Shown here: positions 10,595-21,944 of the stretch, piece after piece
Layout of the letters: each line of letters starts with the position of its first letter
Position numbering within the stretch: the stretch's first letter is position 1
Source of the DNA: Ochromonas danica
Lineage: Eukaryota; Sar; Chrysophyceae; Chromulinales; Chromulinaceae
Length of the DNA: 64,000 bases
NCBI GenBank assembly: GCA_015146655.1
Contig: VKHL01000004.1
Coordinates: 372,001-436,000, forward strand
Direction: 5' to 3'
Program-made: the position numbers and the translations under genes
The notes under the pieces: model-generated
What the model saw: only the letters and a program-made list of their open reading frames with translations
Database searches by the model: none
What the model was told of the DNA's origin: nothing

Positions 10595-10812
10595 GCTATG
10601 TGTCTCTTCCTTCTTCGGAATCTTCATCCTGATCATCCAACTGTTAAAATACGACACTGTCATCGAAGGCGCTGTCTTGCCGCAAATGTCATTCAATTTG
10701 TTTTCGCTAAATATATTCTTCCATGTATTGTAAAGAATGTTAAGATAACTTCTTACTGTCAGCTAATGACATTATCATTAAAATGCTTCGTTGTCTTTGA
10801 AATTCTCAACTA

Positions 10813-13800
10813 TTAAATGTTAGCATAGCGTGCATGAAGACGCTGAGTCAGTGATCGAATGGCATCACGTGCATCAAGGTATTCTCTATCACCACCCGTA
10901 GTCTCCGTCACTGAGGGAGGCACTGCTTGACTGCTCGCAGGGGACAATGAGGATGAAACCATCGAAGAGGAAGCAGGAGATGATGGTGGAAACAACTCTT
11001 GCTTGCGAAGATCCTCGAATTGGTTTGAAGGCTGTGATCGTCGAGCTGGCGGAGAGGAGAGGTCTGCTGCCTTTAAACCAGGCTTGTTCTCAGGACTCTC
11101 GACTATGTTGATACCACCATAGCGATACCTCTTGTAGCTTTCTTCAGGCGTGGCTTGAAGAGGCTTGGAGGGTTGCATGACTAATGGACTTTGAATCAAA
11201 CTATCGTCTGTTCCTGCTAGTCTAGGAGAGGCGAGATTTACCAGATCTTCTCTCTTTCTTGTCTCCCACAAAGAAACTGTATCAACAAGTAATCCTGATG
11301 AAGAGGTATTAAGACGTTGTCTCACTTCGCCTATATGGGACTCAAAAGCTTTTCTCTGTTGCGCTAACTCCCCCATCTCTCTAAGATGTACAATAAAATA
11401 ACAACAGACACAGTACATTGAGTGAGTTAGCAAACCTACAAAACTATAACTCTTTATCAATCATTCTTACCTTCTTTCTTGAGTTGAAACTTCTTGAACA
11501 TGCATCTTTTCTTGTTCTTTACGTGCTTCTTCGAGTAGATCATATAGAGCCATGACACGTGCTTGAGCAACACCAGCTTCCGTCTCAGCAACTTTCAACT
11601 CACTTACACGTTTACGAAGCATTTTCTCATTCTCTGTTCGTAACAAATCTCCTTCTCTTGTAACTTCTTGAACTTTTCGTTGAATTTTAGTTAATTCCAA
11701 GGATAATTCTTCTTCTTCTTTCTCTAATGTTTGAATTTCAAATTGTTTTTCAGAAATCAAACTATCAACACGATCTGTTTCATCTTCTAAAGATTTTAAT
11801 TCTTCTTCTGCTACTTTAGTTTGTTCTTGTACCGCTTGTACACTAGATTGATGTGCTACTTCTAATTGTCTTTGAAGAATTAAAGATTCTTCTTGCATTT
11901 TACGAACACGTTCATCAGCTTCTTGTTTTCGTTTTTTACGTTCTTCATCTTGTTTTTGATGTTCATTTTGTAATGTTAATTCTAAAGCATGCCAACGTTC
12001 ACTTTCTTGTTCTAAATCTTTCAATCGTAATTGTAATTGATTAATTTCATCTTGAAGAAGACTTTTTGATTTTTCTGTTTCTTGAATACGTGCTTCTTGT
12101 TGTTCAACTTCATTCTTCTTATCTGCTAGAAGTTCTTGAATATTAATCAATGTTTCTTCAAGTTGCTTATTCTCTTCTTCTAATGAGTTTTGTTCTTTCT
12201 CATAGTTATCTAATGCCATTTGTGAGAGACGATGTAAAGAGTCAGCTCGTTGTTGATCTAAGAGAAGTTCCTTATGTCTCCAATACAAAGCATTCGTCCA
12301 AGTACTACGCCAATGGCTAAAGAGTTGTTGAAGTCTTTCTTTAGTATTCGTACGTTTAAGAAAAGCTCCTAGTCTTCCAGCTCTCTTACGACGAAGAAAG
12401 ACTGTATACCATTTCTCTAATGTCTCTATCAGAAGGTTACCTTCATAACGACGGCGAAGAGTTACTAATCCAGCTTTTCTTCTATTGAGTACCTTGAGTT
12501 CGTGTGTTCTTTTATGCCATCTAACTAATACAAAGGAGTACATAGCTAATTTCTCATGATGACGGAAATGTGTTTGTTTCTTGGTTCTATGTCGCCATAT
12601 TGAAAGATATTTCCATGCCATTTGATTAAGATAATGCTGCATAGCAAGACGAGAAGACACTCCTTGTCTTTGTAAAACAGCTAAACGCCAACGCATAAAA
12701 AGAAAGCTACTTTGTAACAATCGACTGTAATAATGACGATGAATTGCCACAGCCCTCTGCTTTAATAAGACATTTCGATTAGCAATTGCTGAATTGTTGG
12801 AGTTGGTTGTAGTAGTAGTGGTAATCATTGTTGGTAAACGATTTACTGCATGGCGTAGAAAAGTTCTCCAACGACGCATATAAGATCGTTTTTTATATCC
12901 AATCCAATGTGCTGAGACAAGTTTGGAACGACGTGATCGCAGTCTACGATTTTCAATTGCACGTGTAATATTAGTAAAGAATCTTCGCAATAGTTTCCCA
13001 CGTTGTTGCCAATTTAACTGACATAATGCACGCCATGCTTGAAAACGAAAACGTTTGAAATTATGTGCAACAACAACAGAAAATGCAAATCCTTTTGTTG
13101 ATTCACGTCTTGCAACTTCTTTCCATGCACGAAATATTTTCTTATGAAAGAACATGATTGCTTCAGATTCTTTTCGAACAATTCGTTCTTCACACCATCC
13201 TAAAAACATAATTTGATTTTTCCATGCTTGGAAAAACTTTCTTTTAAAACATTTCAATTTCCAGGTATTCGTTGTATCCATTGCCCAATTTTCAAATTTT
13301 CTTTCTTGTTTATATTCTAACCAACATTGCCAAGTTGTGGTTAATAATCGTCGACGTTGACTTTGACGTAAAAACTTTTCTAATGCGGTAAAAACTTTCC
13401 ATTTCTTGAAATGAAGAATTATATTCTCATATTGTCGACGATTTTGTGAACGTCTCATCAATCGTTTACGAAATAAGAAATCTAACCATAGTTTCCAACA
13501 ATCTGATAAATTATTTACTTGATAGACTTTGGTTAATACTGTATGTATATTAGATAACCTTTTTCTTTTCATTACACCTGCTTTAAATCGTGTATAAGCA
13601 GCTTTAAGAATGACATGACTAGAGAAAAAGAAATCATCAGCAGTATCTAATGTTAAATCTTCATATTGACGATTACGATATTGTTGTAAGACATCTTCTG
13701 TATTATGAAGTTTATCTAATTGATTATGTAGAGTATCTTCTAATGATTCTCTTTCTCTTTGTGCTTCTTTTAATTCTTTTTCTGCTTCTTCACGTCTTTT

Positions 13801-14286
13801 TTGTAATTCTTCTACACTAACTTGTGCTTCTTCTAATTCATGTGTTAAATTATGTAACATTTTCTTTGAATTTTTAGCTAATTCTAACTTCTCTAATAAT
13901 TGAAATCGTTCCTTTTGTGCTATACGTAATTCTTCATTTAATTTACTAACACGATCACGCATTTGACCTGCATTAAATTTATTAGCTTCTAGTAGTTCTT
14001 GAACATAATTCCATAATTGTTGATTTTGACCACATAGAGCATTATAGTTCTTGACTCGTTCATTGATTTCTTCTTGAAGATATTCAACTTGTTTACGAAG
14101 TGTTTTCAGGTCATATCCAGGTGGTGGAGGTTTCTTAGGTGGGACAGGTTCATGAGCATCTAGAATCTGAGGGACACGAGGAATATAAAAGACTGGTTCT
14201 GTCACTGGAAAATTAGGTGGGAAATGAGAAGAAGAAGAAATAATAGATTGACCACTTTGACTGGTGTCCATCCTACTTAACTCCAT
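10813..14286 (-). CDS. Sfi1-like centrin-binding protein with coiled-coil C-terminus
   Basis: Two exons, 14286-11471 and 11380-10813, joined by a gtaag...ttag intron that keeps QERREMGEL in frame; 1127 residues. The Met at 14286-14284 is chosen because the open frame above it runs through a simple repeat. Residues 30-250 are Pro-rich and then coiled coil. Residues about 270-670 hold many copies of a 23-40-residue unit with paired aromatic and basic residues, such as FKKWKVFTALEKFLRQ, WQCWLEYKQERKF, FFQAWKNQIMFL and FRAWKEVARRE. This is the pattern of Sfi1 repeats, helices that bind centrin along basal-body and centrosome fibres. Residues 680-960 form a long heptad-rich coiled coil; the tail is Ser/Pro-rich. 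The family call rests on the repeat pattern, not on an alignment. Confidence 0.85.
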
Positions 14287-14350
14287 CTCTTTTATTCCAT
14301 CTCTTGTGCCAATGGTCAAGTAACTGCTACAGTGCAAAGATCCCAAACAG

Positions 14351-14404
14351 CCAACCCAACCCAACCCAACCCAACCCAACCCAACCCAACCCAACCCAAC
14401 CCAA
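14351..14404 (+). repeat. (CCAAC)n pentanucleotide repeat
   Basis: About ten perfect copies of CCAAC in tandem, in the 270-bp gap between the head-to-head Sfi1-like and SLC35F6-like genes. Read as CCCAA/GGGTT, it resembles short G-rich telomere-like repeats. Three copies of GGGTT lie in another promoter region at 26639-26654. On the minus strand it extends an open frame with Gly-Trp-Val-Gly-Leu units; I judge that frame untranslated. Confidence 0.9.
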
Positions 14405-14556
14405 AGATATTTCCCCGCGCAATGGAAGAATGGCAACTGCTTGAGCCGGTCCTCTGCCCGCTGGTCCTCTCCACCAGTTTTCCCTCATCGCCAAAATATC
14501 TGCTGCAACCACTATTAATATTTAATAGAATAGACTATTAAATATAGTTAGAGAAA

Positions 14557-15905
14557 ATGGCTAATAATGATGAAAACCGTGAAGAAGAGGAAGCTCACCA
14601 TGAAGAAGCCGCTGAATGCAGCGTTGCCGGTGTGACTGTTTTTGTCCTCGGTTTGATCTCTGGAACTTTCTCCGCGTTAAGCTGCAAATTTGCATATGAC
14701 ACCTGGTCAAGTGGTATTGATGGTCATTCTAAGGCCTTCGCAAAGCCTATTATGATGCTCTTGTTGATGTTTGCTGGAATGGTTCCAGCGATTTTCTTCT
14801 GGGCCATTCAACAAGCTAATTTACCAAAAGAAAAGCGTGATGTGTTAAATTACAAGACATTAGCTGTATTAGTAGTCCCTTCCTTTTGTGATCTACTGTG
14901 TACGTTGTTGTTATTGGTTGCTCAATTGTATATCACAGCGTCATTGTGGCAGATGATGCGCGGCAGTATTGTCGTCATCACCTCCCTGCTCAAACGCTTT
15001 GTTTTGAATCATCGATTGAAGCCTTTTATGTGGGCTGGTGTTGGTGTCATTACTGTAGCAATGGTTCTGTGTGCTAGTAGCTCTTTCATTGGCAATCCTC
15101 CTCCTTCTGATCCTCACATCACAGACAGTCACAAAGATCCTCGTGTAGGCATTGCTCTTGTGGTCTTGGGATGCGTAGCACAGGGTATTCAATGTAAGCT
15201 TCTACTCGTAGCTAATGTTCTACTTCCTCTGTATTGGACTGATCCTGTGTATTGCTGGGATTAGATGTATTCGAGGAGAAAGTGATGGCTGTCGATGGTG
15301 TTCCTCCTCTCGTTGTCATTGGAGTGGAAGGTCTGTGGGGCACCTTCCTTACTGCTTTCATCGTCTATCCTATTGCCTATATGCTCCCTGGTAATGATGG
15401 TGGACACTTCGAGAATCCCTGGGATGCTTTGGCTATGATTCAGAATGACTATGTGTTGAGAAACCTCGTCGTTCTCTTTGTGCTCACTGTGACTATTTAC
15501 AATTGTGCTGCTGTCTACGTCACCAAATATCTTTCTGCCATTTGGCATGCAATTTTGGATAACTTCCGTCCTATTACTATTTGGGGTCTTGGCTTGCTCA
15601 TCCACAGTGCTTATCAACAGTACGGTGAGGCTTGGACTGCGGGCTCTTGGCTGCAGCTCTTGGGTCTTATGGTAAGTGTTTTAAACCCACTCTCTCTCTT
15701 ACCTTGACAATATGGTAATTCTTGGCTTTGTGTGATTATTCTGTGATGATAGACTCTGCTCTTTGGAACTGCAGTGTACAATGGAAATGTCAACATCTTA
15801 GGCGAGGAACAGCCATCTGTTCCTTCCTCGGAAATGACCAGATTGCTTGGTGATGACAAGCAGCCCAAAGATCAACAATCCCAAGGCTATCAAAGTGCCG
15901 TGTAA
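14557..15905 (+). CDS. SLC35F6-like drug/metabolite-superfamily transporter
   Basis: Three exons: 14557-15193, 15265-15671 and 15753-15905, giving 398 residues. The junctions restore CVAQGIQYVFEEKVMA and LLGLMTLLFGTAVYNG, both good fits. The protein has about ten hydrophobic segments starting near residue 27. The first reads VFVLGLISGTFSALSCKFAYD; a later pair is YITASLWQMMRGSIVVITSLLKRF. The QYVFEEK stretch in the second half is characteristic of the SLC35F6/YML038-like group of membrane transporters related to nucleotide-sugar carriers. In animals that group sits in lysosomes or mitochondria. The substrate cannot be read from sequence. The tail is hydrophilic and ends DDKQPKDQQSQGYQSAV. The start ATG lies in AAAATGG after an AT-rich leader. 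Confidence 0.87.
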
Positions 15906-17167
15906 ATCGAACAAGAGCTACAGCGGAAGAAATTCGATCCAGCTATCTGTTCTACTCTCTCTGTCTTTCAGGATGTCATCCAATATTCTACTGGAATTTG
16001 TTTTCTAAGTTTTGTAGGAAGGATCATTTAAACTAAGTTCCATCCAATCTTAAATGAGTATTCCTTTCTCTGAAGTCATGATATGATGACGGACAAAAAA
16101 GCGCGCCAAGGGTCGAAAGTTGATTTTTCGCTACTGTGCAATGGTCTTTTGGTCAAAAGGATTTTAGGTCAAAACTCTGCTATGGATAGATTCCACAGTT
16201 TTTCTGGCCAAGTTTAGGGGATATAGTAAGTTCAAGCTCGATCGTCCTGGAAGGCGGTTTATGGTGGTCTTGGATGGAAAGGGTGTTGTAAGATATCTCA
16301 ACGGTGGCTACATGTCAAAGACTCTGACGTCTTTGGCATGTGGCCACCGTTGAGATATCTTACGACGCCCTTTCCATCCAAGACCACCAAAAGTGCCTTT
16401 CAGGACGATCAAGCTTGTATGAATGGTCTAAACTCTTCTTACTGTATCCCTTAAACTTGGCCAGAAAAACTGTGGAATCTATCCATAGCAGAGTTTTGAC
16501 CTAAAATCTCTTGACCAAAAATGTGGAGCTAAAGTGGAGCAACGATTTGGCTTTTGAAAGCCCCTAGCGAGAAGGAGAGCTAAAGCTTAATTATGCTGTT
16601 TACACAGCATTTGCGTTTCACAATCGCATCAAAACGCATTCTTGATATGTGTGTGTCTATGCAGTCTTCACTAAATTTCAATCATCTTCATGTAAAAGAT
16701 CTTAAACAGCCCATCCATTTTGTGTCATGTAAACAAGTCCATTTACATACATATGTCTTATCGGTGTCCATTTTGTGTCTGTGGTGTTTATGAAGCATAT
16801 GAGTTTTACATATGTACTGGTATCTCATCGGTTTTTGTGCGGTTTTTGAATTTTCATCATAAAGACAAACGCGCTCTTTCTGTTTGAAGGAAGTGTTTTT
16901 CAGTCTGGTTTTGATATCCGATATCTTTTCCGGTTGATCTCTGGGTGGTCTTCAGTCTTCAGTCTTCAGTCTTCAGTTCTTGGCACTGTGTATCCTCTGC
17001 TCATCATCATCATCATCTGTTATTATTATTGTTATTGTCATTATCTTGTGACACTACAAGGAGAGAGAGAATTCTAGTGATATCATACTATAGAATAGAA
17101 AACAAGACAGAAAACAAGATCTAGAGTCAGTCAATCCTTACAATATAATCCAATCATTCCATTCCTA
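15906..17167. other. Long intergenic gap
   Basis: A 1262-bp gap between two plus-strand genes. It contains a fold-back repeat (16147-16521, separate entry). It also contains about four tandem copies of TCTTCAG near 16950-16978 and AT-rich sequence before the P5 ATPase start. I see no coding frame with family features. Confidence 0.6.
16147..16521. repeat. Long inverted repeat (fold-back element)
   Basis: Two arms of about 175-190 bp face each other across a few bases centred near 16328. The left arm opens TTTTGGTCAAAAGG and the right arm closes with its near reverse complement. Shared blocks include GTTTTTCTGGCCAAGTTTA, GGTGGTCTTGGATGGAAAGGG and GATATCTCAACGGTGGC. The arms differ at scattered bases, and the right arm has roughly 20 extra bases near 16425. 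No clear target-site duplication or coding frame is seen. It could be a MITE-like fold-back transposon relic or the source of a hairpin RNA. Confidence 0.85.
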
Positions 17168-20100
17168 ATGAATCCTTCTTCTTCAAACACGATAGGAAGA
17201 ACACAATGGAGGAAATGGGATAGTGTACTAGTGGATGTCTATTTTACTCTCTCTTTCCTTACGTTAGGATTTCTTCCTTTATATTGCTTTTATTTCCCAA
17301 AGTTTGGTCGTCATTTCCAAACTGTAGAATGTTCTCCTCAAGAAGCAGAATTAGTTTCTATTTTCATAAATAATATAGAACATGTTGTTCCTACAGAACA
17401 TTTTAAAAGTACTAGTAGTTCAGTCAGTCAAGAACATTTAGTGATTATTGAAGTAGAATGTCAACGTTATGTAGCATCAAGTCTAACATCTTATCAATTT
17501 GCTAAAATACCTGATGTACCGCTTAACTTCCCACGCTTTTGTTATGGAAATTATGAAATACAAGGAAATCGAACACAAATTCATGAAGAATATTGTCTAT
17601 TAGCAGCACAATATGGTGCCAATGTTATGAAAATACCTGAATCAAGCTTCTTTGAAGTAGCCATTCAACATATTCTCTCTCCTTTCTATCTTTTCCAATA
17701 TTTTGCTGCAATTGTATGGTATGCTGAGAATTATTGGTTATATGCTACTTTGATTCTTATTATCACCTTTACTGCTATCTATTTAACAACCAAGGAGTCT
17801 CTATTTAATCTGAAAAGTCTGCGTCTCTTAGCAGGTTCTCATAGTAGTGTTAAAGTGATCAATAGTCGCTTTGATGAAGGTGATAGACATCATGGTATCT
17901 TTGATGTGGAGGTAGGAAGTCAAGGAGGTAGGTATCTTAGATCATTTGTTTGTGTTCTTTGATTGAGTTTAACTCATCAATGTTAGGCAATCATCATATA
18001 GAATTTGTTCAAGATTCAAGCCTTGTTCCCGGGGATAAGATAATCATTCAAGAATCAATGATTCTTCCTTGTGATGCTGTATTGATTTCTGGTAAAGTTA
18101 TCGTTGATGAATCCATGCTGACTGGGGAGTCGATCCCTGTCAGCAAAGTGCCCATCGATATTGGTGGGTTAGGTGGCGATACATTGAATCCTCTACAAAT
18201 GGGTAGTACTGTTGGTATTGTTCGTCCTGCTGCTGAAGTTGACCTAGCTCTTCATCGATCGGGGAGTGTCCTGTTTGGTGGTACTAGGGTGCGAGCATGC
18301 TATGGAGACCAGTGTGTAGCAGTTTGCTATCGAACAAGCTTTCGATCTTCGAAAGGACAACTTGTCGCTTCACTACTGAAACCTAAAGAAGGGTTTATCA
18401 CTTTCATCACAGATGCTCTTTGGGTTCTTTTGCTTATGTTTATCTTAAGTACCGCTTTATATGCTGGCGTTGCGACAAATCTGGTGAAGATGGGATTAGA
18501 TGCAGGACAAGTTGTATTGCATTATTTAGATGCAGTGACAATCGCTGTTCCTCCCGCCATGACGGCGTGCTTGACAGTAGCTACGGCCATTGCCATCGGC
18601 CGTCTTAAAGTTCGCGAAATTTTCGTTACCGATACTTCTCGAGTTAATTTTGCAGGTGTCATTAGCGCTGCTTGCTTTGATAAAACTGGCACTTTGACTG
18701 AGAATAGTCTTCAATTCTTGGGAGCAATTTGTACATCTTCTATCCTTGGAAATTCGGGTGGTGATATCTTGGTAGATAAAGAGGCGATGGAGGACTTCAG
18801 CTTCGAAGACGGAAATCCTTTACCCCCTATATGCCAGCAGGTGATGGCTACTTGCCATAGTCTTTCTGTCTTGGGGGCAGGTGATCAAGAGCCATCGGGA
18901 GATCCTTTGGAAGTGGAACTTCTACGTGCATGCCGCTGGACTCTTCGTACGGTCGCTCAACGTGCAGGGCATCTGGTAGCTGTCGCCCCTGACAGTAAAA
19001 CTGGCGGAGGGCGATGCTATATAATAAAGCATTTCGAATTTACGCCTGATCGTCTTCGTGCCGCCACTGTTATGAAAGAAGAAAGCACAGGTCGCTTGCG
19101 TTATTTGGTGAAAGGATCTCCAGAAGTAATTGTGCGAATGTGCGTCCCGTCTTCTGTGCCAACCAATATTTTCAAGGAATTGTCTAGTTTGGCTAGAAAG
19201 GGTTATCGCGTTATTGCTATGGCATACCGGGATTGTTGTGAGGAAGAAGATAGGATTTCTTCGATGAACCAGGATGATCTTGAGGCTTTGGGTGATATTC
19301 AGTTTGCCGGCTTGCTATATTTATCCAGCGCGTTGAAGCAAGATACTATCCGCACTATGCAAGCCCTTAAGTCGGCACGCATCCACACGAATATGATTAC
19401 TGGCGATCATATTCACACAGCAATCGCAATCGCTGGGCAATGCCATCTCGTTCACAGTCATGAGCTGAGCGAGAGTTGGCATAAAACTCGAAAAAGTGCA
19501 AGCCAATTGACAAAATCTGTTCATCATTTGCTTTATATCATTGAAGAAGATCAACACACAGGCCAGACCGTCATTGTGGATCATGCAACGGATCAAGTTG
19601 TTCAACTGTCTCTGGCCGATGTTTTGGCGTTGGCAGCGCAGTCTCTCTATCGCAGTGTATCTAAAACACCTTTGGGAAAACAAGGGATCAGCTCTTTATC
19701 GGCTCTTCAGCAAACCTCTGGACCCGCTACTAGTATCGACAGTATTGAAAATCCCTTGTTTAGCACCAGCCCTTCAACAGCTGCTCCGTTGGCGTCTGCT
19801 CAAAATGCTTCGGGATCGAACAGAGATGCGGTTTCTTCGCGACCATCCATTGTGGAACTTGCTATAACAGGTCAAGGCTTGCAATCCCTCAAGCGCAATT
19901 ATGGCGCAGGTGTCGTTCGTGCAGTGGTTCGCTTTGCCAAAATCTTTGCGCGAATGAAGCCTTACGACAAAAAGTTCGTTGTGGAAACATTGTCGCAAAT
20001 CAAAGAGTTTGAACCTCTGGATCTGACTCATCGTCATGAAGAAGCTCGTGTCACTACCCAGCCAAAGGCATCTTTTTCTATTGCAACCAAACTCCGTCAA

Positions 20101-21150
20101 TTTTTGGTCACTTATACTTCACTAAATCTGGGCGGTGCATACACTGAGGGTGATGAGCTTGCCAAATTGGATACTATTAGCAAATTTGAGGTACTATTCT
20201 GTGGTGATGGGGCGAATGATATGATTGCTTTGCGCGCTGCCACGGTGGGAGTGAGTCTTTGTGATGCTGAAACGAGTGTTGCCGCTCCAATAACTTCGAA
20301 GCAGCAGACTCCTGCTTCGGTGATCGAAGTCTTGAAACAAGGACGTTGTTCTTTGGTTACGGCCTATGTGCTCATATTGTTCAACATAATGTATGGTGTC
20401 ATTCAACTCTTCATGGCTTGCGAACTTTATGCTTATGGGTTGAAGGCTGGAGATTACATGTATTTGATGCAAGATCTCTTCTATACTTTAGTGCTTGGCT
20501 TAGCTATTTCCTATTCAGAACCAAGTGCTTCTTTGAGCTCTACGTTACCTCCCCAACGCTTCCTCTCGCCATATTTTATCACCAAGCTCTTTTTGCAACT
20601 GGCGACTTTCATATCCTTCCAAGCCATTGCACTGTGGGCACTTTCTACTCAGAATTTCTATGACCGCTATGAGACGGACGATCCTTTGGGGTCTTCTTAC
20701 GCGCAAGAAGCAACTGTTGCCAACGATATGGCCTTGGCACAACTTATGATTGCATCCATCGTTTCCAGTATTGGAGAACCTTTTCGTTTGGTATGGGTGA
20801 AGAATTGGTACCATTGGGCGGCATTGGCCGGTCAGATAACTTGGCTGTCTGTACAGATCTTTATTCAAGACAGTTATTTCTTCAAACACATTCTTCAAAT
20901 TAAACCCGTACCAGTGTCTTTTGGTGGCATTCTTGTAGCAATTATGGTCGTTAACCTCATTGTGTGTGTTGCTCTCAACACACTGGTGGACACTTTGTTT
21001 CTGGCCAAAGCCAATCAAAGATGGTACGAGAAAGTTACTCCCTTGATGGTCAAGCGATTTTACCATATCTTGAGCGAGGAGGAACCCAATAGCTCGAGCG
21101 AACAGCTCGTTTCGCCTGGAAAGACGGATAACAAACCTCTGCTCAAGTAA
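17168..21150 (+). CDS. P5-type (ATP13A-like) cation/polyamine-transporting ATPase
   Basis: Two exons, 17168-17927 and 17987-21150; 1307 residues. P5 ATPases are membrane pumps of the ER or endolysosome; P5B members export polyamines from lysosomes. Seen: two N-terminal hydrophobic stretches (about 28-45 and 175-205), the A-domain DESMLTGESIPVSK near 298, the phosphorylation motif CFDKTGTLTEN with D485, and the hinge GDGANDMIALR near 745. Six closing membrane segments follow. The M4 signature reads VPPAMTACLT at 441-450, where P5B proteins usually have PPALPA and P5A have PPELP. The N-domain has a low-complexity insert of about 100 residues (roughly 560-650). N-terminal NYEIQGN and the lack of an extended A-domain arm favour P5B. 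The subtype is inferred; the superfamily is certain. Confidence 0.95.
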
Positions 21151-21944
21151 CTATTTTTCTTCACATGATGGCATGATGACTCCTGCTGTCATGAATTTTG
21201 TGTTTAAGGCGCAGTGTTTTGTGGATATTACTCTGTTCAGCCCCACATTGCTCAGCTAATGACCTTGTGCGGTGTTTTATGACAGTAGAAACTAGTCAAC
21301 CACTTGAGTTTAATTAGTAAGATTTATGGATTCCATTTTAACCTTCAGCAACATGTCATTGACTGCATGAAAAGGAGTGCTACAAGAAAGAAGACATCCC
21401 AATAACCTTATTGAAGGTTTTAAGTTAAGAATTGAAGCAATAACAAGGCAAAACCAACATTCGAGTGGGAAGAATTCATTGGCCCACTCTAATGCATAAC
21501 AACCACACAACTAGCACAGTAACATAAATTTAACTAGTCTACAACTATCAATACAACAACACGATCCAAAAGAAAGGGCAGCATTGCTATCTAACACAAA
21601 GAAGAGCGCTTTGTCAGCAGAGAAAAAGTATTTCATACAAAGAAAGCTGCTGATCCACATCACAGGTAGCTACAGTAGTATTGTAACCAATACCATGGAA
21701 GATGTCTGGGTCGCTGAAGTTCAGCGATAATGTGAAGAAGAAGGGAAGAATACAATGGAAAGAAGGAAAGAAGGGATCAGAAAGAAAAAGAATTTCAGCA
21801 AGTCAGGAGAAATACTACCACAAATAACAAAACATGTAGAAAACACTACCATCATTTATATAAGCTTTCGTGCATTATTGCCATAGTCCATATGAAACAA
21901 TGGGGAGAGAGAGAGAAAGAGCAAACTTTGAGATCATCGTTAGT
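21151..21944. other. Convergent intergenic gap
   Basis: A 794-bp gap between the 3' ends of the P5 ATPase and the AGC kinase. It is AT-rich with short purine runs (about 21715-21800) and a GA repeat near 21905. Nothing coding is seen; it probably holds both 3' UTRs. Confidence 0.5.

Noticed and set aside
10598-10816. 72-codon frame after the RRM gene
   Set aside because: Starts right after the RRM gene's stop and ends in the convergent 3' region; no features. A terminal intron of the RRM gene is possible but gives no better C-terminus.
14327-14512. Minus-strand frames with repeated Gly-Trp-Val-Gly-Leu
   Set aside because: They are made by the (CCAAC)n tract; no protein family features exist outside the repeat.
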